Of a stretch of DNA of 64,000 nucleotides, positions 35,144 to 44,295 are shown piece by piece. How positions within the stretch are numbered: position 1 is the first letter of the stretch; every line of letters starts with the position of its first letter. Under the pieces are notes generated by a model. It had not been told where the DNA came from. It worked only from the letters and a program-made list of their open reading frames with translations, and searched no databases. Made by a program: the position numbers and the translations under genes. Origin of the DNA: an uncultured Dongia sp. (GTDB lineage: Bacteria; Pseudomonadota; Alphaproteobacteria; Dongiales; Dongiaceae); assembly GCF_936916975.1 (NCBI RefSeq), contig NZ_CAKZGO010000022.1, positions 1 to 64,000 of the forward strand, in the 5' to 3' direction.

Positions 35144-36583
35144 TCAGTTCTTCTGGTGCGCGCCCAGTTCGGCAAAGCGCTTGCCGCCGGCCTGCTTCAG
35201 CTGGTTGGCGACGACGGCACCGACGATGGCGGCCGCGGGCACCAGCAATGGCAGTGCGATGGCCAGCGCCTCCGAGGCCCCGGTCAACAGACCGAAATGT
35301 GTCACCACCGCATAAGCGATGATGGCGAGCACGACCCCAGCCACCAGCGGCGCCAGCATCGTGCTGAAGGCTGACGATTCCAGACCGGCATTGCGGCGGA
35401 AGAACACAATCACGGCGAAGGACACGACGGCCATCAGCGCGATCACGCACAGCGTGGCGAGGTTGGTGAGCCACACGAACAAAGCCAGCACCGGATCCTG
35501 ATTGGTGATGACGAAGATCGCCAGCACCACGATGCCGAGGATGGTCTGGAGGACCGAGCCGGTATGCGGGCTCTGATGTGCGTCATGGGTCCGGCCGAGC
35601 TGCGCCGGCAGCAGGCCCTCGCGGCCCATCACGTAGAAATAGCGTGCCGCCGCATTGTGGAAGGCGAGGAGCGCCGCGAACACGCTGGAAACCAGCAGCA
35701 GGCTCATCAGCGTGGTGACAGTGCTACCGACATACTGGTCGGACAGCACGAAGATGAAGGCGGTGGGATCGGGCAGCCCGCCCAGCGTCTCCATCAGCTT
35801 GTCGGGACCGGTACCCAGCACCATGCACCAGGTGGTGAAGGCATAGAAGATACCGATGACGAGCACCGAGAGATAGGTGGCACGCGGCACCGTGCGGTGC
35901 GGATCGCGCGCTTCCTCGCTATAGATCGTGGTGGCTTCGAAGCCCATGAAACCGGCAAAGCAGAGCAGCATGCCGATGATGGGCGAGCCCGACATGAAGG
36001 CGTCCGGCGTGAAGCTCACGGCACTGATGCCGGCAGCCCCGCCCGTGCCGACGATGGCCAGATCCATGATGAGGACGACGATGTATTCCGCCGCCACCAG
36101 CACGGCCAGCACCTTGGCCGAGAGATCGATCTGCCGGTAGCCGAAGATGGCGACCAGCACCAAGGCGATGCCGGACCAGACCCACCAGGGCAGTTCCAGC
36201 CCGAAGCCGGCGAAGGTGCCGGCCGCGACCGCGCCGAACAGGCCGTAAAGCCCGATCTGCATGGCGTTATAGGCCAGCACCGCGACATAGGCCGCGGCAC
36301 CGCCGGCGACACCGCCGAGGCCCCGCGCCGTAAAGGCATAGAAGGACCCGGCATTGGAGATATGCCGCGCCATGGTCGTGTAGCCGACCGAGAAGATGAG
36401 CAGGATCGCCGTCACCACCAGCACCGCCAGCGGCACGCCAACACCGTTGCCGAGCAGCATGGCGATCGGAAAGCCACCGGCCACCGCGGTCAAAGGCGCA
36501 GCGGCGGAAACGACGAAGAACGTGACCGCGGCAACGCCCAAGGCATTGCGCCGCAATCTGTCGGTAGAATTTGCTTGATCCAT
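35144..36583 (-). CDS. APC-superfamily amino-acid/amine permease
   Basis: 479 residues with about 12 membrane helices. The conserved first segment (FFVVSAAAPLTAVAGGFPIA) and the region FMGFEATTIYSEEARDPHRT in the middle identify the APC family, near putrescine and aromatic-amine porters. GGGAGGGG precedes ATG 36583. It is divergent from the MarR gene and shares the intergenic region holding the palindrome at 36718. It probably imports the substrate of the amine/aromatic cluster. Confidence 0.88.
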   Translation of the reverse strand: MDQANSTDRLRRNALGVAAVTFFVVSAAAPLTAVAGGFPIAMLLGNGVGVPLAVLVVTAILLIFSVGYTTMARHISNAGSFYAFTARGLGGVAGGAAAYVAVLAYNAMQIGLYGLFGAVAAGTFAGFGLELPWWVWSGIALVLVAIFGYRQIDLSAKVLAVLVAAEYIVVLIMDLAIVGTGGAAGISAVSFTPDAFMSGSPIIGMLLCFAGFMGFEATTIYSEEARDPHRTVPRATYLSVLVIGIFYAFTTWCMVLGTGPDKLMETLGGLPDPTAFIFVLSDQYVGSTVTTLMSLLLVSSVFAALLAFHNAAARYFYVMGREGLLPAQLGRTHDAHQSPHTGSVLQTILGIVVLAIFVITNQDPVLALFVWLTNLATLCVIALMAVVSFAVIVFFRRNAGLESSAFSTMLAPLVAGVVLAIIAYAVVTHFGLLTGASEALAIALPLLVPAAAIVGAVVANQLKQAGGKRFAELGAHQKN

Positions 36584-36717
36584 TGTCCCCTCCCTGAAAC
36601 GCCGGCGGTCAAATGATCTCGACCGCCAAAACCCCCTTGGCAACGGCGCGCAAGCATTCTTGCGGCCAAGTCTCATCGCTTCAGCAAGGCAGGGCCTTGC
36701 TGGCGATTTTTTTATTC

Positions 36718-36734
36718 ATTCGATGTCGAACGAT
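36718..36734. promoter_or_regulatory. Candidate MarR operator, copy 1
   Basis: The palindrome TTCGATGTCGAA (36719-36730, one central mismatch) sits inside the 17-mer ATTCGAYGTCGAACGAT. It is in the divergent region between the permease (36583) and marR (36874). The same 17-mer occurs before hpaE at 37552-37568. Confidence 0.7.
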
Positions 36735-36873
36735 AACGCGAATCAAAATCCTCGGCAAGAGACAGTTGCGACTTGAGGGCGCGCGGCGATTGGTCCCTTA
36801 TCTGCTGGCAGGTCCGATGCTATAAAGCGCGCGCCCCGATTCCATCGGAGTCTTGCCCCATCGGAGTTTTGCT

Positions 36874-37491
36874 TTGGACAAAGACCGCCGCGCCCCCGCC
36901 CGTCCCGCTGCACCCGCGAAGAGCGAGGGCGCCCGATCTCGCGGCAAGGAGGCGGCCTCCGCAAAGCCAGCGACCGGAAAACGCTCGGCGAAACCCCTGG
37001 CCGAGGTGCTGGGCGAGAAGCGTGTCGCGGGCCTGCGCATCAATCTCGATTCCATGGCGCTGGTCTCCAACATCCACCGCGCCTCCGGATTCATCCGCGA
37101 TCATTTCGAGCGCACCGTGCTGGAAGAGGCCGGTCTGCATTGGTCAGCCTTCGTGACCCTGTGGTGCCTGTGGATCTATGGCGAGTTGGAAACGCGCCGT
37201 CTGGCGGCCGAAGCCGGCGTCGCCAAGAGCACGCTCTCCAGCATTCTCAACATGCTCGAAGGCCGCAAACTGGTGCGTCGGCGGACCAATGAACTGGAGC
37301 GCCGGCTGGTGATCGTCAACCTCACCGCGCCGGGCGCCGAACTCATCAGCAGCATCTTCCCAAAGTTCAACGCCGAGGAAACGCGCATCGTGTCGCGCCT
37401 CAGCGCCAGGCAGATGCAGGCAGCGACCGACGCGATTCGCCTCATCCTCGCGACCATCAACGAACTCGACGGGCCGCTCGAGGGCGACTGA
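36874..37491 (+). CDS. MarR-family transcriptional regulator (HpaR/HpcR-like)
   Basis: 205 residues. A basic, Ala/Pro-rich N-terminal tail of about 45 residues precedes the MarR winged helix: LHWSAFVTLWCLWIYGELET, RLAAEAGVAKSTLSSILNML and KLVRRRTNELERRLVIVNLT. The TTG at 36874 is preferred, as GGAG is seven bases upstream; the TTG at 36853 has GGAG only two bases away. A short direct repeat of CCATCGGAGT covers the leader. It likely represses the permease and hpa genes through the shared palindromes. Confidence 0.85.
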   Translation: MDKDRRAPARPAAPAKSEGARSRGKEAASAKPATGKRSAKPLAEVLGEKRVAGLRINLDSMALVSNIHRASGFIRDHFERTVLEEAGLHWSAFVTLWCLWIYGELETRRLAAEAGVAKSTLSSILNMLEGRKLVRRRTNELERRLVIVNLTAPGAELISSIFPKFNAEETRIVSRLSARQMQAATDAIRLILATINELDGPLEGD

Positions 37492-37551
37492 GCCACCCCC
37501 TGCGACCCGCTGCCACTGCGACGCTTGACTCGCTTGACGCTTTCAATAATT

Positions 37552-37568
37552 ATTCGACGTCGAACGAT
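37552..37568. promoter_or_regulatory. Candidate MarR operator, copy 2
   Basis: A perfect palindrome TTCGACGTCGAA (37553-37564) within ATTCGACGTCGAACGAT, 17 bp before the hpaE start codon at 37586. Binding here would block ribosome access or promoter use for the hpaE-D-G operon. Confidence 0.72.
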
Positions 37569-37585
37569 TTTTGCGGAGTGGACGG

Positions 37586-39043
37586 ATGCGGTCGCGGGTC
37601 GAGGGTGTCGAAATTGATGGCAGGCATTGGATAGGTGGCCAGCGGGTCGACAGCGCCAGATCCTTCGATAGCGTCTCGCCCATCGACGAGCAGCCGATTG
37701 CCAAGGTCGCCGCCGGTGGTGAGGCGGAAGTTGACCAGGCGGTCGACGCGGCCATGAAGGCGTTCCAATCCTGGAAGCGCATCAGCCGCGAAGAACGTGC
37801 GGCCTACCTCCATCGCATCGCCGACATCATCGAAGCCCGCGTCGAACAACTCTCCGTCGTCGAGACACGCGACAACGGCTCGCTCCTGCGCTCGCACCGG
37901 CGCGGTGTCATGCCCCGCGTCGCCATGAATTTCCGCTTCTTTGCCGATTGGCTGCTGCAGCTTACCCACGCCGATTTCGACGTGCGCGGCCATCGCAATC
38001 ATGTGAGCTATGACCCCAGCGGCGTTGCCGCCATCATCACACCCTGGAACGCGCCTTTGATGCTGGGCACTTGGCGCATCGCGCCTGCCTTGGCGGCGGG
38101 CTGCACCGTCGTCTACAAACCGCCTGAATGGGCACCGCTCACGGCCTCTCTGCTGGCTGACATCACCGCCGAAGCTGGCTTGCCCGACGGCGTCTTCAAT
38201 GTCGTCCAGGGTCTGGGGCGCGAGGCGGGTGCTGCCCTCTCGCGCCATCCGAAGATCCGGCGCCTGAGCTTTACCGGCTCGGTGCCGACCGCCAAGACCA
38301 TCGCCGCGGCGGCGGCGCCCAATCTGGTACCGCTCTCCTTCGAACTCGGCGGCAAATCGCCCTTCATCGTTTTTGCCGATTGCGATCTCGACCTCGCGGT
38401 CAATACGGCCATCGGCCAGTATGACAATGCTGGCCAGGTCTGCCTCTCCGGTACGCGCATCCTGGTGGAAGAGGGGATCCGCGACCGCTTTGTCGATGCG
38501 TTCCTGGCCAAGGCCCGGACCATCAAACAAGGCGATCCGCGCGACGAGGCGAGCGATATCGGTCCGCAGATCAGCCGCCCGCATTTCGAGCGGGTGAAGG
38601 GATTTGTCGAACGTGCCATCGGCGCCGGCCTGAAGCCGGTGATCGGCGGCGGACCGAATACCGATCTGGGCGGTCTCTATTTCAAACCGACTCTGTTCCT
38701 CGATCCGCCGGCTAACGCCGAGATCCTGCGCGAGGAGATTTTCGGCCCCGTGCTCTGCCTGCAATCCTTCAAGAGCGAGGAACAGGCAATTGATATGGCC
38801 AACGATACCGATTACGGCCTGGCCGGTGTCATCATGACGGGTGACAAGGCGCGCGCCGAACGCGTGACGGCGCAGATCTCCGCCGGCCTCGTTTGGAACA
38901 ACTGCTTCTTCGTCCGCGATCTCCGGCAGGCTTTCGGCGGCAACGGCAAGTCCGGCATCGGCCGCGAAGGTGGCAATTGGTCGTTCGATTTTTATTGCGA
39001 CGTCAAGAACAGCGTCTATGCGCCGAACGGATGGAGAGCATAA
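37586..39043 (+). CDS. hpaE: HpaE-like 5-carboxymethyl-2-hydroxymuconate semialdehyde dehydrogenase
   Basis: 485 residues, aldehyde dehydrogenase superfamily. The general-base Glu is in SFELGGKSPFIVFADCD, the nucleophile in NAGQVCLSGTR, and IITPWNAPLMLGTWRIAPAL is the cofactor region. The following genes are a homoprotocatechuate-type dioxygenase and a FAH-type enzyme, which fixes the HpaE assignment. ATG 37586 has GGAG seven bases upstream; the TTG at 37571 is discounted. The stop shares a base with the next start. Confidence 0.88.
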   Translation: MRSRVEGVEIDGRHWIGGQRVDSARSFDSVSPIDEQPIAKVAAGGEAEVDQAVDAAMKAFQSWKRISREERAAYLHRIADIIEARVEQLSVVETRDNGSLLRSHRRGVMPRVAMNFRFFADWLLQLTHADFDVRGHRNHVSYDPSGVAAIITPWNAPLMLGTWRIAPALAAGCTVVYKPPEWAPLTASLLADITAEAGLPDGVFNVVQGLGREAGAALSRHPKIRRLSFTGSVPTAKTIAAAAAPNLVPLSFELGGKSPFIVFADCDLDLAVNTAIGQYDNAGQVCLSGTRILVEEGIRDRFVDAFLAKARTIKQGDPRDEASDIGPQISRPHFERVKGFVERAIGAGLKPVIGGGPNTDLGGLYFKPTLFLDPPANAEILREEIFGPVLCLQSFKSEEQAIDMANDTDYGLAGVIMTGDKARAERVTAQISAGLVWNNCFFVRDLRQAFGGNGKSGIGREGGNWSFDFYCDVKNSVYAPNGWRA

Positions 39044-39939
39044 TGGGCGAAGTTGTTGGCTGCGGGCTCATTGCCCATGTTCCCACCATCATGCTGCCGC
39101 TGGAAATCCGGCATGAGCTCAACAAGGGCGAGGATTTCAGCGTGGTTGCCGGCCTGCAGCGGCTGAAGAACGAAGTGCTCGCGAAGCTCGACTACGACAT
39201 CGTCGTGGTGCTGGATTCGCACTGGTTCACGACGGTCGAATTCGTCATCACCAGCCATGCCCGCCGCACCGGCAAATACACCTCGGATGAACTGCCGCGC
39301 GGCATGAGCCAGGTACCCTACGATCTGCCCGGCGATCCTGCGTTCGCGGAACGGGTGGCGAGCAAGGCTGCCAAGCATGGCACCTGGATCACGGCGAATG
39401 CCGATCCCTATCTGCCCATCCAATATGCCACCGTGAACGTCGCCCACTATCTGCAGAAGGGCCCTGAGGCCTGGATCTCGGTGAGCTGCGCCCAGACCGG
39501 TGAGACCGAGGATTTCCTGCGTGTCGGCCGCGCGCTCCGCGAGGCGATCGCCGAGTCCGGCAAGAAGGTATTGCTGCTGGCATCGGGCGCGATGAGCCAT
39601 AAATTCTGGCCGTTGCAGAAGCTGCGCGCCCATGAAGCGGCCGGCGTCGAACATATTTTCAGCCCGGCCCATGCAGCGGCCGATCTGGAGCGGATCGAGT
39701 GGTTCAAGGCCGGCGATCATGCCCGCGTGCTCCGCACCATGCCGGAATTCCTCAAATTCAAACCGGAAGCCAATTTCGGCCATTATCTGATGATGGCGGC
39801 GGCCCTGGGCGAAGAAGCTCTTGCGGCACCCGGCAAACTCTATAGCGAGTATGAGAACTCGATCGGCACCGGCCAGGTGCATATCTGGTTCGACCGGCCG
39901 CAGAGTGGCTGGACCTCACACAAAAAAGCGGCCGAATAA
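39043..39939 (+). CDS. hpaD: HpaD-like homoprotocatechuate 2,3-dioxygenase
   Basis: 298 residues of the class III (LigB-fold) extradiol dioxygenases. The segments GLIAHVPTIMLP, VVVLDSHWFTTVEF, YTSDELPRGM and LLLASGAMSHKFW parallel E. coli HpaD in order. The conserved His in AHVP and DSHW are expected Fe(II) ligands. The enzyme opens the ring of 3,4-dihydroxyphenylacetate to 5-carboxymethyl-2-hydroxymuconate semialdehyde, which HpaE then oxidises. The start overlaps the hpaE stop (TAATG), with GGAG six bases before it. Confidence 0.88.
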   Translation: MGEVVGCGLIAHVPTIMLPLEIRHELNKGEDFSVVAGLQRLKNEVLAKLDYDIVVVLDSHWFTTVEFVITSHARRTGKYTSDELPRGMSQVPYDLPGDPAFAERVASKAAKHGTWITANADPYLPIQYATVNVAHYLQKGPEAWISVSCAQTGETEDFLRVGRALREAIAESGKKVLLLASGAMSHKFWPLQKLRAHEAAGVEHIFSPAHAAADLERIEWFKAGDHARVLRTMPEFLKFKPEANFGHYLMMAAALGEEALAAPGKLYSEYENSIGTGQVHIWFDRPQSGWTSHKKAAE

Positions 39940-39962
39940 GGCTCAAGTTCTGGGAGAGTGGG

Positions 39963-40817
39963 ATGACCGAATATCGTCGGATTCTATTAGGCGGCGCTGT
40001 CGTCGAGACCGAGCGCAAGGGCGAGGAATTGGTGGCCCGCGATGGCCGCCGTGTACTGATCAAGGAGGCCATCCATCTATCGCCCGTGACGCCTGGCAAG
40101 ATCATCGCGGTTCATCTCAACCATGTCAGCCGCGTCCATGAATTCCAGATCAAGCTCTCGGCCACGCCGACCTATTTTCAGAAACCGACCTCGGCCTTGA
40201 ATGCCCACAATGGCGATGTCGTGCGGCCCAAAGGGTGCAAATGGCTGAACTATGAGGGCGAGGTCGCCATCGTCATCGGCAAGCGCGCCCGCAACATTTC
40301 CCAAGCTGAGGCCGGCCAATACATCGCCGGCTATACAATCGCCAACGATTTCGGCCTCCACGATTTCCGCGACACCGACGCCGGCTCCATGCTGCGCGTG
40401 AAGGGCAGTGACACGCTCTGCCCATTGGGGCCGGGCTTCGTCACCGGCTGGGACTTCCGCAACAAATTCCTCCGCACCTATGTCAACGGCAAGGTGGTGC
40501 AGGACGGCAACACGGCCGAGATGACCTGGGACATGAACTATCTGGTGGCCGACATCGCCCGCAACATCACCCTGGAACCCGGCGACGTCTTGCTCTCCGG
40601 CACGCCTGCCAATTCGCGCCCTGTCCAACCCGGCGATCTGGTCGAGGTCGAGGTCGAAGGTCTCGGCCGCCTGTCGAACCGCATCGTCGAAGGACCGGAG
40701 CCGATCCGCAGCGATGTGGGCGCACAGCCTACGGAATCAGAAGAAGTTCTTTCGACCGCCCTGGGTGGCGATTGGGAATTCCGCGGCATCCGCGCGCCCA
40801 AGAAACCCGGCGCTTGA
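39963..40817 (+). CDS. hpaG: HpaG-like FAH-family isomerase/decarboxylase
   Basis: 284 residues, fumarylacetoacetate-hydrolase fold. The metal ligands lie in NYEGEVAIVIGKRARN (Glu pair) and TIANDFGLHDFRDTD (Asp). It matches one half of the bifunctional HpaG (OPET decarboxylase / HHDD isomerase). In E. coli HpaG is a double-length two-domain protein; here only one domain is found, so it does one or both jobs as a homodimer. GGGAG precedes the ATG. Confidence 0.85.
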   Translation: MTEYRRILLGGAVVETERKGEELVARDGRRVLIKEAIHLSPVTPGKIIAVHLNHVSRVHEFQIKLSATPTYFQKPTSALNAHNGDVVRPKGCKWLNYEGEVAIVIGKRARNISQAEAGQYIAGYTIANDFGLHDFRDTDAGSMLRVKGSDTLCPLGPGFVTGWDFRNKFLRTYVNGKVVQDGNTAEMTWDMNYLVADIARNITLEPGDVLLSGTPANSRPVQPGDLVEVEVEGLGRLSNRIVEGPEPIRSDVGAQPTESEEVLSTALGGDWEFRGIRAPKKPGA

Positions 40818-40828
40818 GGGGGGCAGAG

Positions 40829-41629
40829 ATGACCACGCAACAAGGCTTCTTCTATCCGCGCAGCGTCACCGGCCAGGCAGCGCTTCTGCCGCCGCCGCCC
40901 TGGCACTATGCGGGTGATCTCCTCACCATCGAATACCGCACCGACCCCAAGCTGATCGCCGACCTGTTGCCGGCGCCGCTGACCCTGGCCGCGGAAGATC
41001 CCGGCGCCGTCGCCCTCATCTGGGCCGATTGGCAATCCTGCGGTGCCAGCAAGGCGGAAATGCTCGATCCCATCCGCGCGCAATACAAGGAAGCCTTCGC
41101 CGTCGTGCGCTGCACCTTCGAAGGCCGCATTTATTCGCGCTGCATTTATATCTGGGTCGACAAGGATTTTGCGATGCTGCGCGGCATCCATCAGGGCTAC
41201 CCGAAGAAATTCGGCTCGGTCCATATGACCCGGCCGCATCCCTTTGCCCCGGCACCCCAGGTGGCGGTCGGCGGCAGGTTCGGCGCGACGCTCGCGGCAA
41301 ACGACCGGCGCCTCGCTGAAGCTGTCATCACGCTGACCGGTCCCACTGACCGCAACGGCTTCGTCAACGGCCATCCCATGGCGCATCATCGCTGGCTGCC
41401 CGCCATCGACGGCAAGGGCGACGCCCATGCCGAACTCATCGAATCGACCGGCGCCAAATTCGAAGGGGCGCAGACCTATGCCGCCTCGGTCGATCATTTT
41501 GCTTTGTTCGAGTCGCCAACCGAGGAACTGGCCCATCTCAAGCCCCGCGAGATCATCGGCGCCTATTACCGGCAGATCGGGGTCGTCTGGAATGGCGGCA
41601 AGTCGCTGGTGCCGAAGATCGGCGCCTGA
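40829..41629 (+). CDS. Acetoacetate decarboxylase-family protein
   Basis: 266 residues of the ADC family. GDLLTIEYRTDPKLIADLLP and EAFAVVRCTFEGRIYSRC match the N-terminal half, and GYPKKFGSVHMTRP contains the Lys-Lys (usually Glu-Lys) where the catalytic Schiff-base Lys falls in the family. Several ADC-fold proteins are not decarboxylases but aldolases or dehydratases. Its place inside the hpa/P450 operon suggests action on a keto acid of ring cleavage. GGGGG and AGAG precede ATG 40829. Confidence 0.8.
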   Translation: MTTQQGFFYPRSVTGQAALLPPPPWHYAGDLLTIEYRTDPKLIADLLPAPLTLAAEDPGAVALIWADWQSCGASKAEMLDPIRAQYKEAFAVVRCTFEGRIYSRCIYIWVDKDFAMLRGIHQGYPKKFGSVHMTRPHPFAPAPQVAVGGRFGATLAANDRRLAEAVITLTGPTDRNGFVNGHPMAHHRWLPAIDGKGDAHAELIESTGAKFEGAQTYAASVDHFALFESPTEELAHLKPREIIGAYYRQIGVVWNGGKSLVPKIGA

Positions 41630-41671
41630 TCACTAGCCTCACGCAGCTCAAAGCAACGCAAGGGTTTCGCC

Positions 41672-42934
41672 ATGACGAGTTTTGCTCCCACCGATGACGG
41701 CTATGCCGATCTCTCCAGCCACGATGCGTTCCTCCGCGGCGCGCCGCACAACACGTTCGCGCGCCTGCGCCGTGACGATCCCATGTCCTGGAGCGAGATG
41801 AAGGGTGGCCTCGGCTTCTGGTCGCTCACCCGGCACGCCGACATTCTCGAATTCAACAAGAATTTCGAGTTGCTGAGTTCGGCCCGCGGCATCCGCATGG
41901 AAGACCAGACCTATGAGGAATATCTGGCGCGCCGCACTTTCCAGGAAACCGATCCGCCGGAACATTCCCGCACCCGCGTGCTGGTGGCAAAGGCCTTCTC
42001 GAAACCGGTCGTGGCCCTGTTCGATCAGCAGATCCGCCACATCTGCGATTCCATCCTCGACGATGTCCTGGCGCGGGGCAGCTTCGACGCGGTGAAGGAT
42101 GTGTCGCGGCAATTGCCGATGCGCATGCTGGGCCAGATCCTTGGCACGCCCGACGAGGATCTCGACTGGCTGGTGGAAAAGGGCGATCAGTTGATCGCCA
42201 ACACCGATCCGGAATTCACCAATCTGGTGCTCGACCAGGCCGATACCGAGGCCTATCGCCTGATGCCGTTCCGCTCCCCGGCTGGTGCCGATCTCTACGA
42301 GTATGCCAAGAAGCTGATGCGCGACAAGCAGGCCAAGGGCGACACCAGCGGCGTATTGCACCTCATCCTGCAACCGGATGCCCACGGCAACGTCATCACC
42401 GAGGCCGAGTTCCGCAATTTCTTCTGCCTGCTGGTGGCGGCCGGCAACGACACCACCCGCTACTCGCTGGCGGCCTCGCTCTTCGCGCTTGCCAATCGCC
42501 CGCAGCTGATGGACCAGCTCCGCGCCGGCGACAACAATATCTGGGAAACCGCGCCCGACGAATTCATCCGCTGGGCATCACCCACCATGCATTTCCGCCG
42601 CACGGCGACCCGCGACTTCGAGCTGCACGGCAAGAATGTGCGCGAAGGCGACAAGGTGATCTTCTGGTTCGTCTCGGCCAACCGCGACGACACCGTGTTC
42701 CAGGACCCGTTCGAACTCGACCTGTTGCGCACCCCGAACCGCCATGTATCCTTCGGGCAAGGCGGACCCCATGTCTGCCTTGGCATGTGGCTGGCGCGGC
42801 TTGAAGTTCGCATCCTGCTGCAGGAACTGGTCAAGCGCGTGAAGAAGATCGAACAGACTGGCACCCACGAATTCCTGCGCTCCAACTTCATCGGCGGCAT
42901 CAAACGACTGCCGGTGCGCATACAAACGAACTGA
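41672..42934 (+). CDS. Cytochrome P450 (class I, ferredoxin-dependent)
   Basis: 420 residues. The I-helix has the canonical acid-alcohol motif LLVAAGNDTTRYSL (about 255-268), and the heme loop is FGQGGPHVCLGMWLAR near 370. The K-helix pair is in DEFIRWASP. It is followed by a GS-like gene, a [2Fe-2S] ferredoxin and a ferredoxin reductase in the same direction, so the full electron chain is present. A similar gene combination is known for morpholine/piperidine P450s. Substrate is probably an amine or its gamma-glutamyl derivative; this is inference. Confidence 0.92.
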   Translation: MTSFAPTDDGYADLSSHDAFLRGAPHNTFARLRRDDPMSWSEMKGGLGFWSLTRHADILEFNKNFELLSSARGIRMEDQTYEEYLARRTFQETDPPEHSRTRVLVAKAFSKPVVALFDQQIRHICDSILDDVLARGSFDAVKDVSRQLPMRMLGQILGTPDEDLDWLVEKGDQLIANTDPEFTNLVLDQADTEAYRLMPFRSPAGADLYEYAKKLMRDKQAKGDTSGVLHLILQPDAHGNVITEAEFRNFFCLLVAAGNDTTRYSLAASLFALANRPQLMDQLRAGDNNIWETAPDEFIRWASPTMHFRRTATRDFELHGKNVREGDKVIFWFVSANRDDTVFQDPFELDLLRTPNRHVSFGQGGPHVCLGMWLARLEVRILLQELVKRVKKIEQTGTHEFLRSNFIGGIKRLPVRIQTN

Positions 42935-42956
42935 ATTTCTGTCTGGGAGAAGAATA

Positions 42957-44246
42957 ATGGCGACCGGCGAGAGGCTGCGGCTTCTGTTTTGTGACCATCT
43001 CAATCTGGCCCGCAGCAAATATCTGCCGGCGGCGAAAATGGGCGATGGCTCATCGCGCTTCTGCCTCGGCGTCTATGCGGTGAGCTATGCCAAGGATCTC
43101 ATCCCCGCACCGGGATCGAAGATGCTGGAAGGTTTGCCGGATTACGACGCGGTCTACAAGGCGGCGGATATCCGCGATGGCTGGCAGAAGGGCACCAAGA
43201 TCGTGGTCGCCGACCAGTACGACAACGACGGCACGCCTTTGCCACTCTGCGGCCGCGGGGCCTTGAAGCGTGCCATCGCCGAATGGCAGGCGCTGGGCTT
43301 CTCGCCGAAGGTCGGCCTCGAACTGGAAGCCTATGCCTTCTGTCGCGACGAGAACGGCAAATGGGTACCCTATGAAACGCCCGGTGCCTTCGTCTACAGC
43401 ACCGGTCCCTTTACCGATCCGCGCGGCTTCACCGATGCGATCTGGGAGAAGGCGACCGAAGCCGGCTTCCGCATCGATTGCTTCACCTCGGAATATGATT
43501 CCCCGCAATTCGAATTCACGCTGACCTATGACGACGCCCTGAAGGCGGTCGACGACATCTTCCTCTTCCGCCTGCTGGCGCGGGAAGTGGCGTTGGAACA
43601 TGGCATCCTGCTCACCTTCATGCCAAAGCCGATCCTGAATCTCGCCGGCAGCGGCCTCCACGTCAATTTCAGTTTCGCGGGTAAGGACGGCAAGAACGCG
43701 ATCGGCGATGCGACAGACCCGGCCCAAATGCCGGCATTGACGCGGGGCTGTATCGCGGGCCTCATGCATCACCATGCCGGCATGGCGGGGCTCGTGGCAC
43801 CCACCGTCAACTCGTATCAGCGGCTGAAGCCAGCGAGCCTCTCCGGCTTCTGGCGCAATTGGGGTGTCGATCATCGCGGCGTCACCACGCGGCTCTCGGC
43901 AGAGGGTGGCGCCAAATCGCGCATCGAGCATCGCATGGGCGATGGCGCGGCCAATCCCTATACGATGGTGGCCACCATCCTGCAGGCGGCCAAACTCGGC
44001 TTCGTCAACAACTATGCGCTCGCACCGGCCGAGACCGCCGATTGCCTGGAGAACCAGGATGCGCGCGAAGGTGTCGCCGAAACGCTGACCGGCGCCCTCG
44101 ATGCGCTGGAAGCCGACAAGGCGCTGGTCCAGGCCGTGGGTCCGGGGCTGATCGACAACCATGTCTTCATCAAGCGCCATGAAGTCGAGCGGGTGGCCGG
44201 CCTTGAGGGTGATGCGCAACGCGACTATTACATCAACTATATCTGA
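42957..44246 (+). CDS. Glutamine-synthetase-like ligase
   Basis: 429 residues with GS catalytic motifs: LELEAYAF (Glu pair), SGLHVNFSF (His for glutamate binding), APTVNSYQRL, and IEHRMGDGAANPY near the C-terminus. It is not housekeeping GlnA: the N-terminal beta-grasp region is divergent, and it sits between P450 and ferredoxin genes. Relatives gamma-glutamylate amines (PuuA, IpuC, TdnQ). GGGAGAAG precedes the ATG. Proposed role: activate an amine for P450 attack, or recycle ammonia released by the pathway. Confidence 0.88.
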   Translation: MATGERLRLLFCDHLNLARSKYLPAAKMGDGSSRFCLGVYAVSYAKDLIPAPGSKMLEGLPDYDAVYKAADIRDGWQKGTKIVVADQYDNDGTPLPLCGRGALKRAIAEWQALGFSPKVGLELEAYAFCRDENGKWVPYETPGAFVYSTGPFTDPRGFTDAIWEKATEAGFRIDCFTSEYDSPQFEFTLTYDDALKAVDDIFLFRLLAREVALEHGILLTFMPKPILNLAGSGLHVNFSFAGKDGKNAIGDATDPAQMPALTRGCIAGLMHHHAGMAGLVAPTVNSYQRLKPASLSGFWRNWGVDHRGVTTRLSAEGGAKSRIEHRMGDGAANPYTMVATILQAAKLGFVNNYALAPAETADCLENQDAREGVAETLTGALDALEADKALVQAVGPGLIDNHVFIKRHEVERVAGLEGDAQRDYYINYI

Positions 44247-44295
44247 GACACGCTTGGCCGATATTCTGGCTTGGCTTGAAGTAGGGGAAGTGACG

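Noticed and set aside
37501-37545. Another AraC-type CTTGAC pair before hpaE
   Set aside because: CTTGAC occurs twice here but only 9 bp apart, unlike the 21-bp period, and lies near the MarR-type palindrome instead.
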